Of a stretch of 64,000 nucleotides of DNA, positions 23,461-32,401 are shown piece after piece; positions within the stretch are counted from its first letter, which is position 1, and the number at the start of each line of letters is the position of its first letter. Both the position numbers and the translations under genes were made by a program. The stretch lies in contig DDPY01000019.1 of NCBI GenBank assembly GCA_002342415.1, positions 40,557-104,556 of the forward strand, in the 5' to 3' direction. This DNA comes from Prevotella sp. UBA2456 (GTDB lineage Bacteria; Bacteroidota; Bacteroidia; Bacteroidales; Bacteroidaceae). The notes beneath the pieces are model-generated. The model saw nothing but the letters and a program-made list of their open reading frames with translations. It was not told the origin of the DNA and made no database searches.

Positions 23461-23532
23461 GCACTCGAAAAATTGTTGGAACGCACTCGAAAAATTTTTC
23501 CCCTGCACTCGAAAAAGTTTTCCCCTGCACTC
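23461..23532. repeat. Tandem repeat of GCACTCGAAAAATTTTTCCCCT units
   Basis: GCACTCGAAAAA occurs three times with a fourth partial copy, spaced 20-22 bases apart, with TTTTCCCCT between. The sequence between 23376 and 23460 shows nothing recognisable. Confidence 0.65.
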
Positions 23533-23549
23533 CAGGAATAAGCATAAAA

Positions 23550-23589
23550 AGCATCCGCAAGTGGCCCGATGGGGCTGCTTGCGGATGCT
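23550..23589 (-). terminator. Intrinsic terminator of the acetyltransferase gene
   Basis: A perfect 12-base stem (AGCATCCGCAAG at 23550-23561, complement at 23578-23589) followed on the minus strand by TTTTTATG. Confidence 0.85.
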
Positions 23590-23619
23590 CTCTTTATTCT
23601 TTCTGTTTGTGGGACTTTT

Positions 23620-24084
23620 TTAGTCGAGTATCACTTCCATGCCGGTCTTCTGCACTTGCATGCCCATGTTACAATAGAAACTGATGGCGGCATCGTTGCC
23701 CTCCCATACGTTGAGGGTGATGTTGTGGCATCCTATCGACTTGGCATAGTCGCGTACATAATGATATAGTGCCTGTCCGACGTGTCGGCCGCGCGCCTGT
23801 TCGTCGACGCAGATGTCGTCGATATACAGCGTCTTGGCATCTTGCAGCAGCGGATGGTTGCTGACCTCCGTCAGCTGGCAGAAGGCATGTCCGAGTATCT
23901 TGCCGTCGTCATAGACGAAGATGGGATTGCGGTCGTCTCTGATGAGCTCGGCCAGCTCTTGTTCGCTATACTTGGTGGTGTCGCCCTTGAACAGGTCCGG
24001 CCGGATGTGGTGATGAACGGCATTTACCTGGTGCAGCAGACTCATCAGCCCTTGGATGTCCCTCTCTTCTGCTTTCCTAATCAT
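23620..24084 (-). CDS. GNAT-family N-acetyltransferase
   Basis: A 154-residue GNAT protein: MIRKAEERDIQGLMSLLHQV at the front, a central beta strand KTLYIDDICVDEQARGRHVGQAL whose Q/R-x-x-G-x-A/G acetyl-CoA loop is ARGRHVGQAL near 93-102, and NITLNVWEGNDAAISFYCNMGM near the end. It would acetylate a small molecule or protein amine; the substrate is unknown. It begins 11 bases after asd on the same strand, so the two are probably co-transcribed. Confidence 0.9.
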   Translation of the reverse strand: MIRKAEERDIQGLMSLLHQVNAVHHHIRPDLFKGDTTKYSEQELAELIRDDRNPIFVYDDGKILGHAFCQLTEVSNHPLLQDAKTLYIDDICVDEQARGRHVGQALYHYVRDYAKSIGCHNITLNVWEGNDAAISFYCNMGMQVQKTGMEVILD

Positions 24085-24095
24085 GGCTTTGATGC

Positions 24096-25118
24096 TTATG
24101 CGAAGCAGGGCAGGTCTTTCTTCTGCACCAGGTATTCGCCAATCTGGACGGCATTGAGGGCTGCACCCTTGCGGATCTGGTCGCCCGAGAGCCAGAAGGT
24201 GAGTCCGTTGTCGTCGGCAAGGTCCTTGCGGACGCGGCCTACATAGACATCGTCCTTGCCTGCGGTTTCGAGCGGCATGGGATAGGTGAGGGTAGCGGGG
24301 TCGTCCACCAGTGTGCAGCCGGGGGCGGCGGCGATGGCCTTCTGTGCCTCCTCGACGCTGAGGGGGCGCTCGGTCTCAATCCATACGGACTCGGAGTGCG
24401 AACGGAGCGAGCTGACGCGTACACACATGGCAGAGCAGCGGGCATCGGTGTGCATAATCTTCTGCGTCTCGTTGTACATCTTCATCTCCTCCTTGGTGTA
24501 GCCGTTGGGCTGGAAGACATCAATCTGGGGGATGACATTATAGGCCAGCTGGTGGGGGAACTTCTTGATGGTCTTCACCTCTCCAGTCTCGACCATCTCC
24601 TTGTACTGCTGCTGCAACTCGGCCATAGCGGCGGCTCCGGCTCCCGAGGCACTCTGATAGCTGGAGACATGGATGCGCTTGATGTGGCTGAGCTGTTCCA
24701 GGGGCTGCAGCACGACCACCATCATGATAGTGGTGCAGTTGGGGTTGGCAATGATGCCGCGGGGACGGTTGAGCGCGTCGGCGGCATTGCACTCAGGCAC
24801 TACCAGGGGCACATCGTCGTCCATGCGGAAGGCCGAGGAGTTGTCGATCATGACACAGCCGTACTTGGTGATGTCGGCAGCAAACTCCTTGGAAGTGCCT
24901 GCACCGGCTGATGTAAAGGCGATGTCGATGTCCTTGAAGTCGTCGTTGTGCTGGAGCAGCTTGACAGTGAGTTCCTTGCCGCGGAAGGTGTACTTCGTGC
25001 CGGCGGAGCGCTCTGAACCAAACAAAACGAGTTCGTCCATAGGGAAATTTCTCTGGTCGAGGATGCGTAGAAACTCCTGACCCACGGCGCCTGATGCGCC
25101 TACGATAGCTACTTTCAT
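24096..25118 (-). CDS. asd: Aspartate-semialdehyde dehydrogenase
   Basis: The 340-residue enzyme reduces aspartyl phosphate to aspartate semialdehyde, the branch point to lysine, diaminopimelate, threonine and methionine. The dinucleotide loop GASGAVGQEF is at residues 7-16, the nucleophilic cysteine is residue 128 in NPNCTT, and the substrate arginine and histidine lie in the RVSSLRSHSESVWIE region near 233. Length is normal. A minus-strand TAATTTTG at 25154-25161 is 35 bases upstream of the ATG. Confidence 0.96.
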   Translation of the reverse strand: MKVAIVGASGAVGQEFLRILDQRNFPMDELVLFGSERSAGTKYTFRGKELTVKLLQHNDDFKDIDIAFTSAGAGTSKEFAADITKYGCVMIDNSSAFRMDDDVPLVVPECNAADALNRPRGIIANPNCTTIMMVVVLQPLEQLSHIKRIHVSSYQSASGAGAAAMAELQQQYKEMVETGEVKTIKKFPHQLAYNVIPQIDVFQPNGYTKEEMKMYNETQKIMHTDARCSAMCVRVSSLRSHSESVWIETERPLSVEEAQKAIAAAPGCTLVDDPATLTYPMPLETAGKDDVYVGRVRKDLADDNGLTFWLSGDQIRKGAALNAVQIGEYLVQKKDLPCFA

Positions 25119-25204
25119 CTTTCTTTTTTCTAATGATTACTTAATTTTGGCTGCAAAATTACAAAAAATCCGTGTAATAAGTGTCATCCATGCTAAAAAA
25201 TTCG

Positions 25205-25212
25205 TACCTTTG
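25205..25212 (+). promoter_or_regulatory. -7 box (TACCTTTG) of the antiporter gene
   Basis: TACCTTTG at 25205-25212 ends 8 bases before the ATG at 25221, so the mRNA leader can be only a few bases long. No clear -33 partner is seen. Confidence 0.6.
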
Positions 25213-25220
25213 CAAACAAT

Positions 25221-27362
25221 ATGATATTTTTATCCACATATTTCCCTATTACGAGTCCGACGCTGATATTTTTCGTCGTACTGATTATCATCCTGTTTGC
25301 CCCAATCATTATGGGCAAGCTGAGGATTCCGCACATCATCGGTATGGTGCTGGCGGGAATGCTGATAGGGCAGAACGGGCTGAATGTGCTGACGCGCGAC
25401 TCGTCGTTCGAGCTCTTCGGGAAGGTTGGACTGCTCTATATTATGTTCCTGGCAGGACTGGAGATGGACTTGGAGAGCGTGAAGAAGAACTCGCGGCGGT
25501 TTCTTGTCTTCGGACTGCTGACCTGCCTGATACCGTTGGCGCTGACTTACGGGATGTCGCGCTGGCTGCTGGAATACAGTCATACGGCTTCGTTCCTGTT
25601 AGGATGTATCATGGCTTCGAACACGCTGATAGCCTATCCCATCATCACGCGCTATGGATTGCAGCGCGACTCGAGCGTGATGCTCAGTGTGGGGTCGAGC
25701 ATGCTGTCACTGTTCCTGTCGCTGATGATGCTGGCAGCCCTCTCGGCAGCCTACAAGGGAGATACGGGCATCGGCTTCTGGCTGTTGTTCCTGCTGAAGT
25801 TTGCGGCGTTCCTCGCCGTGCTGGCATGGACGCTTCCCAAGCTGGCGCGATATTTCCTGAGGCGCTATTCCGATGCGGTGATGCAGTATATCTTTGTGCT
25901 CAGTGCCATGTTCTTGTCGGCGGCTTTGTCGGAGGCTGTCGGCGTGGAGGGCATCGTGGGCGCATTCCTCTCAGGACTCATCCTAAACCGCTATATCCCC
26001 CATGTGTCGCCGCTGATGAACCGCATCGAGTTTATCGGCAACGCGCTGTTCATCCCCTATTTCCTCATTGGCGTGGGCATGCTTATCAATGTGCGCACCC
26101 TGTTTGAGGGCGTTCACATGCTTTGGATAGTGACGATGATTGCCTTTTTCGGCACTTTCGGCAAGGCTGTGGCAGCCTATCTGTCGAGCCTGTTGTTCCG
26201 TCTGCCCAAGTCGGCCGGTAACATGATGTTCGGCCTGACCTGTGCCCATGCGGCAGGAGCTATCGCAATGGTGATGGTGGGCATGCAACTTGAGGTGAGT
26301 CCCGGGGTCTATCTGGTGAACGACGAGATACTGAATGGCGTGGTGATTATGATTCTCATCACGTGCATCATCTCGACCCTGATGACGCAGCATGCCTCGC
26401 AGCAGATTATATTGGCCAACCGCGAGGCGAACACCGGCATGGAAGCTCGCGATAGCGATGACGAGAAGATCATGCTCTGCGTGAAGTATCCCGAGATAGC
26501 CCCCCAGCTGCTGGAACTGGCTATCATGGTGCGCAACGAGCAGCTGAACCGCGGTCTGGTGGCTCTGAACGTGGTGTACGACGATGCCCTGTCGGCCAGT
26601 CACCGCGAACAAGGACTGCAACTGCTGGAGCGGCTGCAGCAACGTGCCGCAGCCAGCGATATCCGTATGCAGACGCAGGTGAGGCTGGCCTCGAATATTG
26701 CCAACGGCATCAAGCATGCCTTCCGCGAGTTTGGCGCCTCGGAGATTATCATGGGTATGCATGTGCATACGGACGTGAACCCGAAGTTCTGGGGCGAGTT
26801 TATCCAGAGCCTCTACAACGGACTGAACCGCCAGATTGTGCTGACGCGCTTCGTGCAGCCGCTGAACACGCTGCGGCGCATCCAGGTGGCAGTGCCGTCG
26901 AGGGCCGAGTTCGAACCGGGCTTCCATCGCTGGCTGGAACGGCTGAGCCGTATGGCGAGCAATCTGGACTGCCGCATCCAGTTTCATGGGCGCAACGAGT
27001 CGCTGGAGCTCATCCGCGAATATATCAACAACCACCATCCCTCCGTGCGGGCGGAATATACGTTCATGGGTCATTGGAACGAATTGCCTACGCTGGCTGC
27101 CAACATCAACGACGACCACATGTTTGTGGTCATCACGGCCCGTAAGGGTACCATCTCGTACAAGAGTGCCCTGGAGCGGTTGCCAAATGAGCTGCAGCAA
27201 CACTTCTCGGGCAAGAACCTCATGATACTCTTCCCCGACCAGTATGGCGATGCCAAGGAAGAGAGCATGACCTTCACGGCCGCCCAGCATCAGGAGGAGA
27301 GCAGCGTCTACGACACGATAGCGCGCTGGATACATAGTAAGAGTAAAAAGGTAAGAAAGTAA
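25221..27362 (+). CDS. Cation:proton antiporter (CPA2/KefB type) with cytosolic USP-like tail
   Basis: The 713-residue protein has a membrane half of about 12 spans (residues 10-390) of the Na+/H+ exchanger family, with the phrases IMGKLRIPHIIGMVLAGMLIG near 29-49, AGLEMDLESVKKNSR near 73-87 and GAFLSGLILNRYIP near 250. The second half (about 420-713) is soluble and resembles two universal-stress-protein folds (EIIMGMHVHTDVN; MFVVITARKG), a common regulatory add-on. It would exchange Na+ or K+ for protons and help pH or salt balance. A lolD-like ATPase gene follows 21 bases later. Confidence 0.9.
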   Translation: MIFLSTYFPITSPTLIFFVVLIIILFAPIIMGKLRIPHIIGMVLAGMLIGQNGLNVLTRDSSFELFGKVGLLYIMFLAGLEMDLESVKKNSRRFLVFGLLTCLIPLALTYGMSRWLLEYSHTASFLLGCIMASNTLIAYPIITRYGLQRDSSVMLSVGSSMLSLFLSLMMLAALSAAYKGDTGIGFWLLFLLKFAAFLAVLAWTLPKLARYFLRRYSDAVMQYIFVLSAMFLSAALSEAVGVEGIVGAFLSGLILNRYIPHVSPLMNRIEFIGNALFIPYFLIGVGMLINVRTLFEGVHMLWIVTMIAFFGTFGKAVAAYLSSLLFRLPKSAGNMMFGLTCAHAAGAIAMVMVGMQLEVSPGVYLVNDEILNGVVIMILITCIISTLMTQHASQQIILANREANTGMEARDSDDEKIMLCVKYPEIAPQLLELAIMVRNEQLNRGLVALNVVYDDALSASHREQGLQLLERLQQRAAASDIRMQTQVRLASNIANGIKHAFREFGASEIIMGMHVHTDVNPKFWGEFIQSLYNGLNRQIVLTRFVQPLNTLRRIQVAVPSRAEFEPGFHRWLERLSRMASNLDCRIQFHGRNESLELIREYINNHHPSVRAEYTFMGHWNELPTLAANINDDHMFVVITARKGTISYKSALERLPNELQQHFSGKNLMILFPDQYGDAKEESMTFTAAQHQEESSVYDTIARWIHSKSKKVRK

Positions 27363-27383
27363 GAACGTAAAAAGATAAAAGCA

Positions 27384-28145
27384 ATGATAGATATTAAGGG
27401 AATCAAGAAGAGCTTTGGTACGTTGGAAGTATTGAAAGGCATCGACCTGCATATAGATAAAGGTGAGGTGGTCAGTATTGTCGGTCCCAGTGGAGCCGGC
27501 AAGACCACGCTGCTGCAGATTATCGGAACGCTGGATAAGCCGGATGCGGGCAGCGTCTGTGTAGACGGAGTTGACACCACACGGTTGTCGAGCAAACAGC
27601 TTTCCGACTTCCGCAACCGCCATATCGGTTTCGTGTTTCAGTTCCACCAGCTGTTGCCCGAGTTTACTGCTATCGAGAACATCATGATTCCCGCCTACAT
27701 TTCGGGAGCCTCGCCCAAGGATGCCCGCCGTCGCGCCGAGGAACTGTTGCGGTTTATGGGACTGAGCGACCGTGCCCAGCATAAGCCTAACGAGCTGTCG
27801 GGAGGCGAGAAGCAGCGCGTGGCGGTGGCCCGTGCCCTTATCAACCAGCCCGCTGTCATCCTGGCCGACGAGCCCAGTGGCTCGCTGGACTCCAAGAACA
27901 AGGAAGAGTTGCACCAGCTCTTCTTCGACCTGCGCGACAAATACGGCCAGACCTTCGTCATCGTTACTCATGACGAAGGTCTGGCCAGTATCACCGACCG
28001 CACCATCAAAATGCGCGACGGTTTGTTAGAACTCGGCGCTCTTGGGAGTACGGGGGAAGGGGATGACGTCGCGGATGTTCTGCATGCCGGTGACGAAGAG
28101 GATCAGGCGCTCGAAGCCCAGACCGAAGCCGGCATGGGGGCATGA
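27384..28145 (+). CDS. lolD: LolD-like ABC transporter ATP-binding protein
   Basis: An ATPase of the LolD/MacB group: Walker A GPSGAGKTT at residues 34-42, Q-loop FVFQFHQLLPEFTA near 87 (the EFTA after LLP is typical of LolD), signature LSGGEKQRVAVARAL near 139 and Walker B ILADEPSGSLD near 161. LolD drives release of lipoproteins from the inner membrane with LolC/E, whose genes are not here. The family ends soon after KMRDGLL (about residue 213); here about 40 further residues run on as the complement of the 3' end of asnS, giving a 120-base tail-to-tail overlap. That extension is probably not functional. Confidence 0.85.
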   Translation: MIDIKGIKKSFGTLEVLKGIDLHIDKGEVVSIVGPSGAGKTTLLQIIGTLDKPDAGSVCVDGVDTTRLSSKQLSDFRNRHIGFVFQFHQLLPEFTAIENIMIPAYISGASPKDARRRAEELLRFMGLSDRAQHKPNELSGGEKQRVAVARALINQPAVILADEPSGSLDSKNKEELHQLFFDLRDKYGQTFVIVTHDEGLASITDRTIKMRDGLLELGALGSTGEGDDVADVLHAGDEEDQALEAQTEAGMGA

Positions 28146-29465
28146 GCCCCAGCGACGGGTGTCGATATACCACCACAGGTGGGTCTTGTCCATCTCGCGG
28201 CGGTCTATCTCGCCCATCAGCTTGTCCAGACTCTCCTCACGCACCGAGCCGCCGATAATCTCGCCAATCTGCGGGAACAGCACATCGGTGCCCTGCATCG
28301 TAGGACCGGGAGCAATGGCGCCCTTGTAGCCTACCGAACCGCCGTCGGCAGTATCCTCGTTCTGCTTCATGTAGAACGACTTGAACGCGCGGGGATAGTC
28401 GGTCATGATGACGGGCTTCTTGAAGTGCTCCTCCACGAGGTAGCGCTCGTGCTCCGAAGCCAGGTCGTCGCCCCAGTTGCAGGGGAATTCAAACTTATGG
28501 CCGTTCTTGATAGCCTCTTGCAGGATGCGGATGCCTTCGGTGTAGGGCAGGCGCACGAAGGTCTCCTTCAGTACCCCCTCAAGGCGGGCAATGAGTGTCT
28601 TGTCTATCATCTGGTTCAAGAACTGCAGGTCGTCCTTGCAGTTATCCAGTGCCCAGCGTACACAGTATTTGATGAAGTCTTCCTCCAGGTCCATCAGCTC
28701 CTCCTGGTCGATGAAGGCCACCTCGGGCTCCACCATCCAGAACTCGGCCAAGTGGCGCGGAGTGTTGGAGTTCTCGGCACGGAAGGTCGGGCCAAAGGTG
28801 TAGATGGCACCTAGGGCGGTGGCTCCCAGCTCACCCTCCAGCTGGCCGCTGACGGTCAGCGAGGTCTGCTCGCCGAAGAAGTCGTCGTCGTAGATAATCT
28901 TTCCTTGCTCGTCCTTCTTCAGGTCATAGAGGTTCTTGGTGGTCACCTGGAACATGTTGCCTGCGCCCTCACAGTCGGAGGCTGTGATGAGCGGAGTGTG
29001 GAAGTAGAAGAATCCATGCTCGTGGAAGTAGGTGTGGATGGCCATTGCCATATTGTGGCGGATGCGCATGACGGCACCGAAGGTATTGGTGCGCAGACGC
29101 ATGTGGGCATTCTTGCGCATCACCTCGAACGACTGGCCTTTCTTCTGCATGGGATAGGTGTTGTCGCAGAGTCCGTAGATTTCGAGGGCAGTGGCCTGCA
29201 CCTCGCTGGTCTGTCCGGCACCCTGGCTCTCCACCAGTGTTCCTACTGCGCAGATGCAGCTGCCAGTGGTGATGTCCTTGAGCAGCTGCTCGTCAAACTT
29301 GGTGGGGTCGACCACCACCTGTACATTCTTGATGGTAGAGCCGTCGTTCAGTGCGATGAAGTCGACGGCCTTGCTCGAACGGTGGGTACGTACCCAGCCC
29401 TTCACGCATACCTCTTTTCCAAAATCCGTACTCTTCAGTACGTCAATTATCTTTGTTCGTTTCAT
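28026..29465 (-). CDS. asnS: Asparaginyl-tRNA synthetase
   Basis: From MKRTKIIDVLKSTDFGKEV the enzyme is 479 residues. The amino-terminal OB-fold (VKGWVRTHRSSKAVDFIALNDGS, shortened) binds the anticodon; class II motifs follow, such as FRAENSNTPRHLAEFWMVEPE near 226 and the motif 3 GFGLGFERLI near 450. It charges tRNA-Asn directly. The last 120 bases overlap the 3' end of the opposite lolD-like gene, while the AsnS terminus (FPRTPKSAEF) is the normal one. An ATG five codons upstream is possible but the family starts here. Confidence 0.96.
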   Translation of the reverse strand: MKRTKIIDVLKSTDFGKEVCVKGWVRTHRSSKAVDFIALNDGSTIKNVQVVVDPTKFDEQLLKDITTGSCICAVGTLVESQGAGQTSEVQATALEIYGLCDNTYPMQKKGQSFEVMRKNAHMRLRTNTFGAVMRIRHNMAMAIHTYFHEHGFFYFHTPLITASDCEGAGNMFQVTTKNLYDLKKDEQGKIIYDDDFFGEQTSLTVSGQLEGELGATALGAIYTFGPTFRAENSNTPRHLAEFWMVEPEVAFIDQEELMDLEEDFIKYCVRWALDNCKDDLQFLNQMIDKTLIARLEGVLKETFVRLPYTEGIRILQEAIKNGHKFEFPCNWGDDLASEHERYLVEEHFKKPVIMTDYPRAFKSFYMKQNEDTADGGSVGYKGAIAPGPTMQGTDVLFPQIGEIIGGSVREESLDKLMGEIDRREMDKTHLWWYIDTRRWGSCPHAGFGLGFERLILFVTGMQNIRDVIPFPRTPKSAEF

Positions 29466-29480
29466 TTTTTCATTTCTCAT

Positions 29481-30905
29481 TTATTCGTAAGCTCCCATTC
29501 TCAGGCGGTCTACCTCCTCCTCGGTGAGGTATCGCCAGTCGCCGCGGCGCACGTTCTTCTTGGTGAGGCCGGCAAACTGCACGCGGTCGAGCTTGGTCAC
29601 CTTGTAGCCTAAGCTCTCGAAGATGCGGCGCACGATGCGGTTCTTGCCCGAGTGGATCTCGATGCCGATCGACTTCTTGTCCTTCTCGTCGGTGTACTCG
29701 ATGGCATCGGCCTTGATCTCGCCGTCTTCCAGCTGGATGCCGGTGGCAATCAGCTCCATGTCGTGAGCGGTCACGTTCTTGTCGAGGTGTACGTGGTAGA
29801 TCTTCTTCTTCAGGAACTTGGGATGTGTCAGTTTCGAGGCGAGGTCGCCATCGTTGGTGAGCAGCAGTACGCCCGTGGTGTTACGGTCCAGTCGGCCTAC
29901 GGGATAGATGCGCTCCTGGCAGGCACCCTTGACGAGGTCCATCACAGTCTTGCGCTGCTGGGGGTCGTCGCTGGTGGTGACATAGTCCTTGGGCTTGTTA
30001 AGCAGCACGTAGACCTTCTTCTCGGGTGTCACGGGGCTGTCGTGGAACAGCACCGTGTCCGTGCGCAGCACCTTGCTGCCCAGCTCGGTGACCACCTCGC
30101 CGTTGACCTTTACGACACCGGCCTGGATGAACTCGTCGGCCTCGCGACGGCTGCACACGCCGGCATTGGCCAAGAACTTGTTCAGGCGGATGGGCTCGTT
30201 GGGATCGTAGTTCTCTTCCTTATACTCTATGCGCTTCTTCAGCGAGTATTTCGCATTGGGATCGTACGGGCCGCGCTGCTTCTTCTTGTAGGGAGTATAG
30301 CCGTTGCCGTAGGGCTTGCCGCCGTAGTTGGGGTTGTAGCCGCCCTGACGGGGCTGGTATCCGCCACGCTGCTGGTAGTTGCCGCGAGGCTGGTATCCGC
30401 CTTCCTGCTGCTGACCGTATTGCTGACGGGGACGGTATCCGCCCTGCTGCTGGCCATACTGTGGACGGGGGCGATAGCCGCCTTCCTGCTGCTGGCCGTG
30501 TTGCTGACCATACTGCTGTCCGTACTGTGGACGGGGACGATAGCCGCCCTCCTGCTGGCCGTATTGTGGGCGGGGACGATAGCCCCCTTCCTGGTTATAG
30601 TTGTTGCGGGGACGGTAGCCGCCTTCCTGGTTATAGCTGTTGCGGGGGCGATAGTTGCCGTGCTGCGGGGCGCTGCCCTGAAGACTGGCACCAAAACCCT
30701 CGGGACGGAAGCCGCCTTCCTCCTGATGCTGACTGCGATTGTAACCCTGGTTGTAGGGACGTGTCTGCTGGTTGATGCGGGGACGGGGTGAACGTCCGGG
30801 GCGATAGCCCTGATAGCCGCTGGCAGACTCTGTGTGCTGTGTGGAAGACTGCTCTTCCTTCTTCGACTCCTGGTCGAAATTCTTGTTCTCGTTTTCAAAA
30901 TCCAT
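29481..30905 (-). CDS. rluB: RluB-like 23S rRNA pseudouridine synthase with long GGYRP-repeat N-terminal extension
   Basis: The 474-residue protein has two parts. Residues 1 to about 225 are disordered and repetitive: units such as EGGYRPRPQYGQQ recur about ten times, rich in G, Y, R, P and Q. Residues from about 238 form an S4 RNA-binding domain (RLNKFLANAGVCSRREADEFI, shortened) and an RsuA/RluB synthase with the catalytic aspartate in GRLDRNTTGVLLLT near 340. It converts a uridine in 23S rRNA to pseudouridine. Such RGG/YG-rich heads bind RNA and can promote condensation; that role here is inferred. The gene is 15 bases upstream of asnS. Confidence 0.92.
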   Translation of the reverse strand: MDFENENKNFDQESKKEEQSSTQHTESASGYQGYRPGRSPRPRINQQTRPYNQGYNRSQHQEEGGFRPEGFGASLQGSAPQHGNYRPRNSYNQEGGYRPRNNYNQEGGYRPRPQYGQQEGGYRPRPQYGQQYGQQHGQQQEGGYRPRPQYGQQQGGYRPRQQYGQQQEGGYQPRGNYQQRGGYQPRQGGYNPNYGGKPYGNGYTPYKKKQRGPYDPNAKYSLKKRIEYKEENYDPNEPIRLNKFLANAGVCSRREADEFIQAGVVKVNGEVVTELGSKVLRTDTVLFHDSPVTPEKKVYVLLNKPKDYVTTSDDPQQRKTVMDLVKGACQERIYPVGRLDRNTTGVLLLTNDGDLASKLTHPKFLKKKIYHVHLDKNVTAHDMELIATGIQLEDGEIKADAIEYTDEKDKKSIGIEIHSGKNRIVRRIFESLGYKVTKLDRVQFAGLTKKNVRRGDWRYLTEEEVDRLRMGAYE

Positions 30906-30981
30906 GATGTTGTTCTCCTTTTTTGTTTTTAGCTGAGGGCCTCACGGCTCTCTTCTTGTGTTGTTGATAATCTTTAAATAA

Positions 30982-32331
30982 TTAAATTCCGGTATAGTTC
31001 ATCGGCGTAATAGCCATTAACTCTTCTTTTACCTCGGGGCTGACTTCTAACTGCTGGATGAAGTCGTGGATGGTCTCCTCGGTCATCTTCTGGTTGGTGC
31101 GTGTGAGCGCTTTCAGTGCCTCGTAGGGGTGCGGGTAGGCCTCGCGGCGCAGGATGGTCTGGATGGCTTCAGCCACGACGGCCCATGTCTGCTCCAGGTC
31201 TTGTTGCAGCTTCTCCTCGTTGAGGATGAGTTTGCGCAAGCCTTTCAGCGTGCTCTGCACGGCGATGAGGGCGTGTCCCATTGGCACACCGACGTTGCGC
31301 AGTACGGTAGAGTCGGTGAGGTCGCGCTGCAGACGGCTCACGGGCAGCTTCTGTGCGAGGAACGTCAGCACGGCGTTGGCCATTCCCATGTTGCCCTCCG
31401 AGTTCTCGAAGTCGATGGGGTTCACCTTGTGGGGCATGGCACTGGAGCCCACCTCGCCGGCCTTGATCTTCTGCTTGAAGTACTCCATCGAGATATACAT
31501 CCAGAAGTCGCGGTCCAGGTCGATGATGATGGTGTTGATGCGGCGCATGGCGTCGAAGAGTGCGCCCAGCCAGTCGTAGTTCGATATCTGGGTCGTCCAC
31601 TGCTCGCGCTCCAGTCCTAACTTGTCGGCCACGAAGCTGTTGCCGAACTCGCGCCAGTCATACTGCGGATAGGCCACGTGGTGGGCGTTGTAGTTGCCCG
31701 TGGCGCCGCCGAACTTGGCGGTGATGGGGGTGTCCTTCAGGGCGCGCAACTGCTCCTCCAGGCGGTAGACATACACCATCACCTCTTTGCCCAGTCGGGT
31801 GGGGGAGGCGGGCTGTCCGTGCGTCTTGGCCAGCATGGGCACGTTCTTCCACTGCTCGGCATAGTCGTGCAGCTGCTCTATCAGCTCTTCTATCAGCGGA
31901 TAGTAGACCTGCTCCAGCGCTTCCTTGATGCTCAAGGGCACCGACGTGTTGTTGATGTCCTGCGAGGTGAGGCCGAAGTGGATGAACTCCATGTGAGTTG
32001 AGAGGTGAGAGTTGAGAGTTGAGAGCTTCTCCTTGATGAAGTATTCTACGGCTTTCACGTCGTGGTTGGTGGTCTGCTCTATCTCCTTCACCCGGGCAGC
32101 ATCCTGCTCGGTGAAGTTGCGATAGATGTCGCGCAGCGTCTCGAAGTGTTTATGGTCGAAATCCTCCAGTTGTGGCAGCGGCAGCTCGCACAGTGCGATG
32201 AAATACTCTATCTCCACGCGCACGCGATAGCGGATGAGCGCATATTCGGAGAAGTATCCTGCCAATCCCTCTGTCTTGCTTCTGTAACGGCCATCAATAG
32301 GCGAGATGGCGGTCAGTACGTCTAATTCCAT
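30982..32331 (-). CDS. purB: Adenylosuccinate lyase, with an in-frame heptanucleotide insertion
   Basis: From MELDVLTAISPIDGRY the enzyme is 449 residues. It removes fumarate from SAICAR and adenylosuccinate in purine synthesis. The signature loop GSSAMPHKVNP with the catalytic serine lies near 280, and HFGLTSQDINNTSVP near 118. Between the normal YFIKEK and MEFIHFGLTSQD the chain reads LSTLNSHLSTH, encoded by a 7-base tandem tract (31994-32026) like those found between genes. The tract sits on the surface-exposed stretch before the conserved histidine loop and keeps the frame. The longer frame from 32391 lies upstream of a typical start. Confidence 0.95.
   Translation of the reverse strand: MELDVLTAISPIDGRYRSKTEGLAGYFSEYALIRYRVRVEIEYFIALCELPLPQLEDFDHKHFETLRDIYRNFTEQDAARVKEIEQTTNHDVKAVEYFIKEKLSTLNSHLSTHMEFIHFGLTSQDINNTSVPLSIKEALEQVYYPLIEELIEQLHDYAEQWKNVPMLAKTHGQPASPTRLGKEVMVYVYRLEEQLRALKDTPITAKFGGATGNYNAHHVAYPQYDWREFGNSFVADKLGLEREQWTTQISNYDWLGALFDAMRRINTIIIDLDRDFWMYISMEYFKQKIKAGEVGSSAMPHKVNPIDFENSEGNMGMANAVLTFLAQKLPVSRLQRDLTDSTVLRNVGVPMGHALIAVQSTLKGLRKLILNEEKLQQDLEQTWAVVAEAIQTILRREAYPHPYEALKALTRTNQKMTEETIHDFIQQLEVSPEVKEELMAITPMNYTGI
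31994..32026. repeat. Heptanucleotide tract inside purB
   Basis: GAGTTGA, GAGGTGA, GAGTTGA, GAGTTGA and GAG follow each other (complement of TCAACTC units). It encodes LSTLNSHLSTH in purB and matches the intergenic tracts at 12024, 18151 and 48680. Confidence 0.8.
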
Positions 32332-32401
32332 TGTTGTTACTAAAATAAAAATCTGTTTGTATATACAATCTTTTTCCGGTGTACTCTTCACGAATACGCT
32401 G

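Noticed and set aside
23185..23532. Possible CRISPR array in the repeat-rich gap
   Set aside because: Repeats are adjacent or degenerate with no unique 30-base spacers, and no cas gene is in the window.
25983..27971. A 662-codon minus-strand frame opposite the antiporter and lolD-like genes
   Set aside because: It is an antisense shadow: histidine/glutamine-rich, spans two real genes on the other strand and has no family features.
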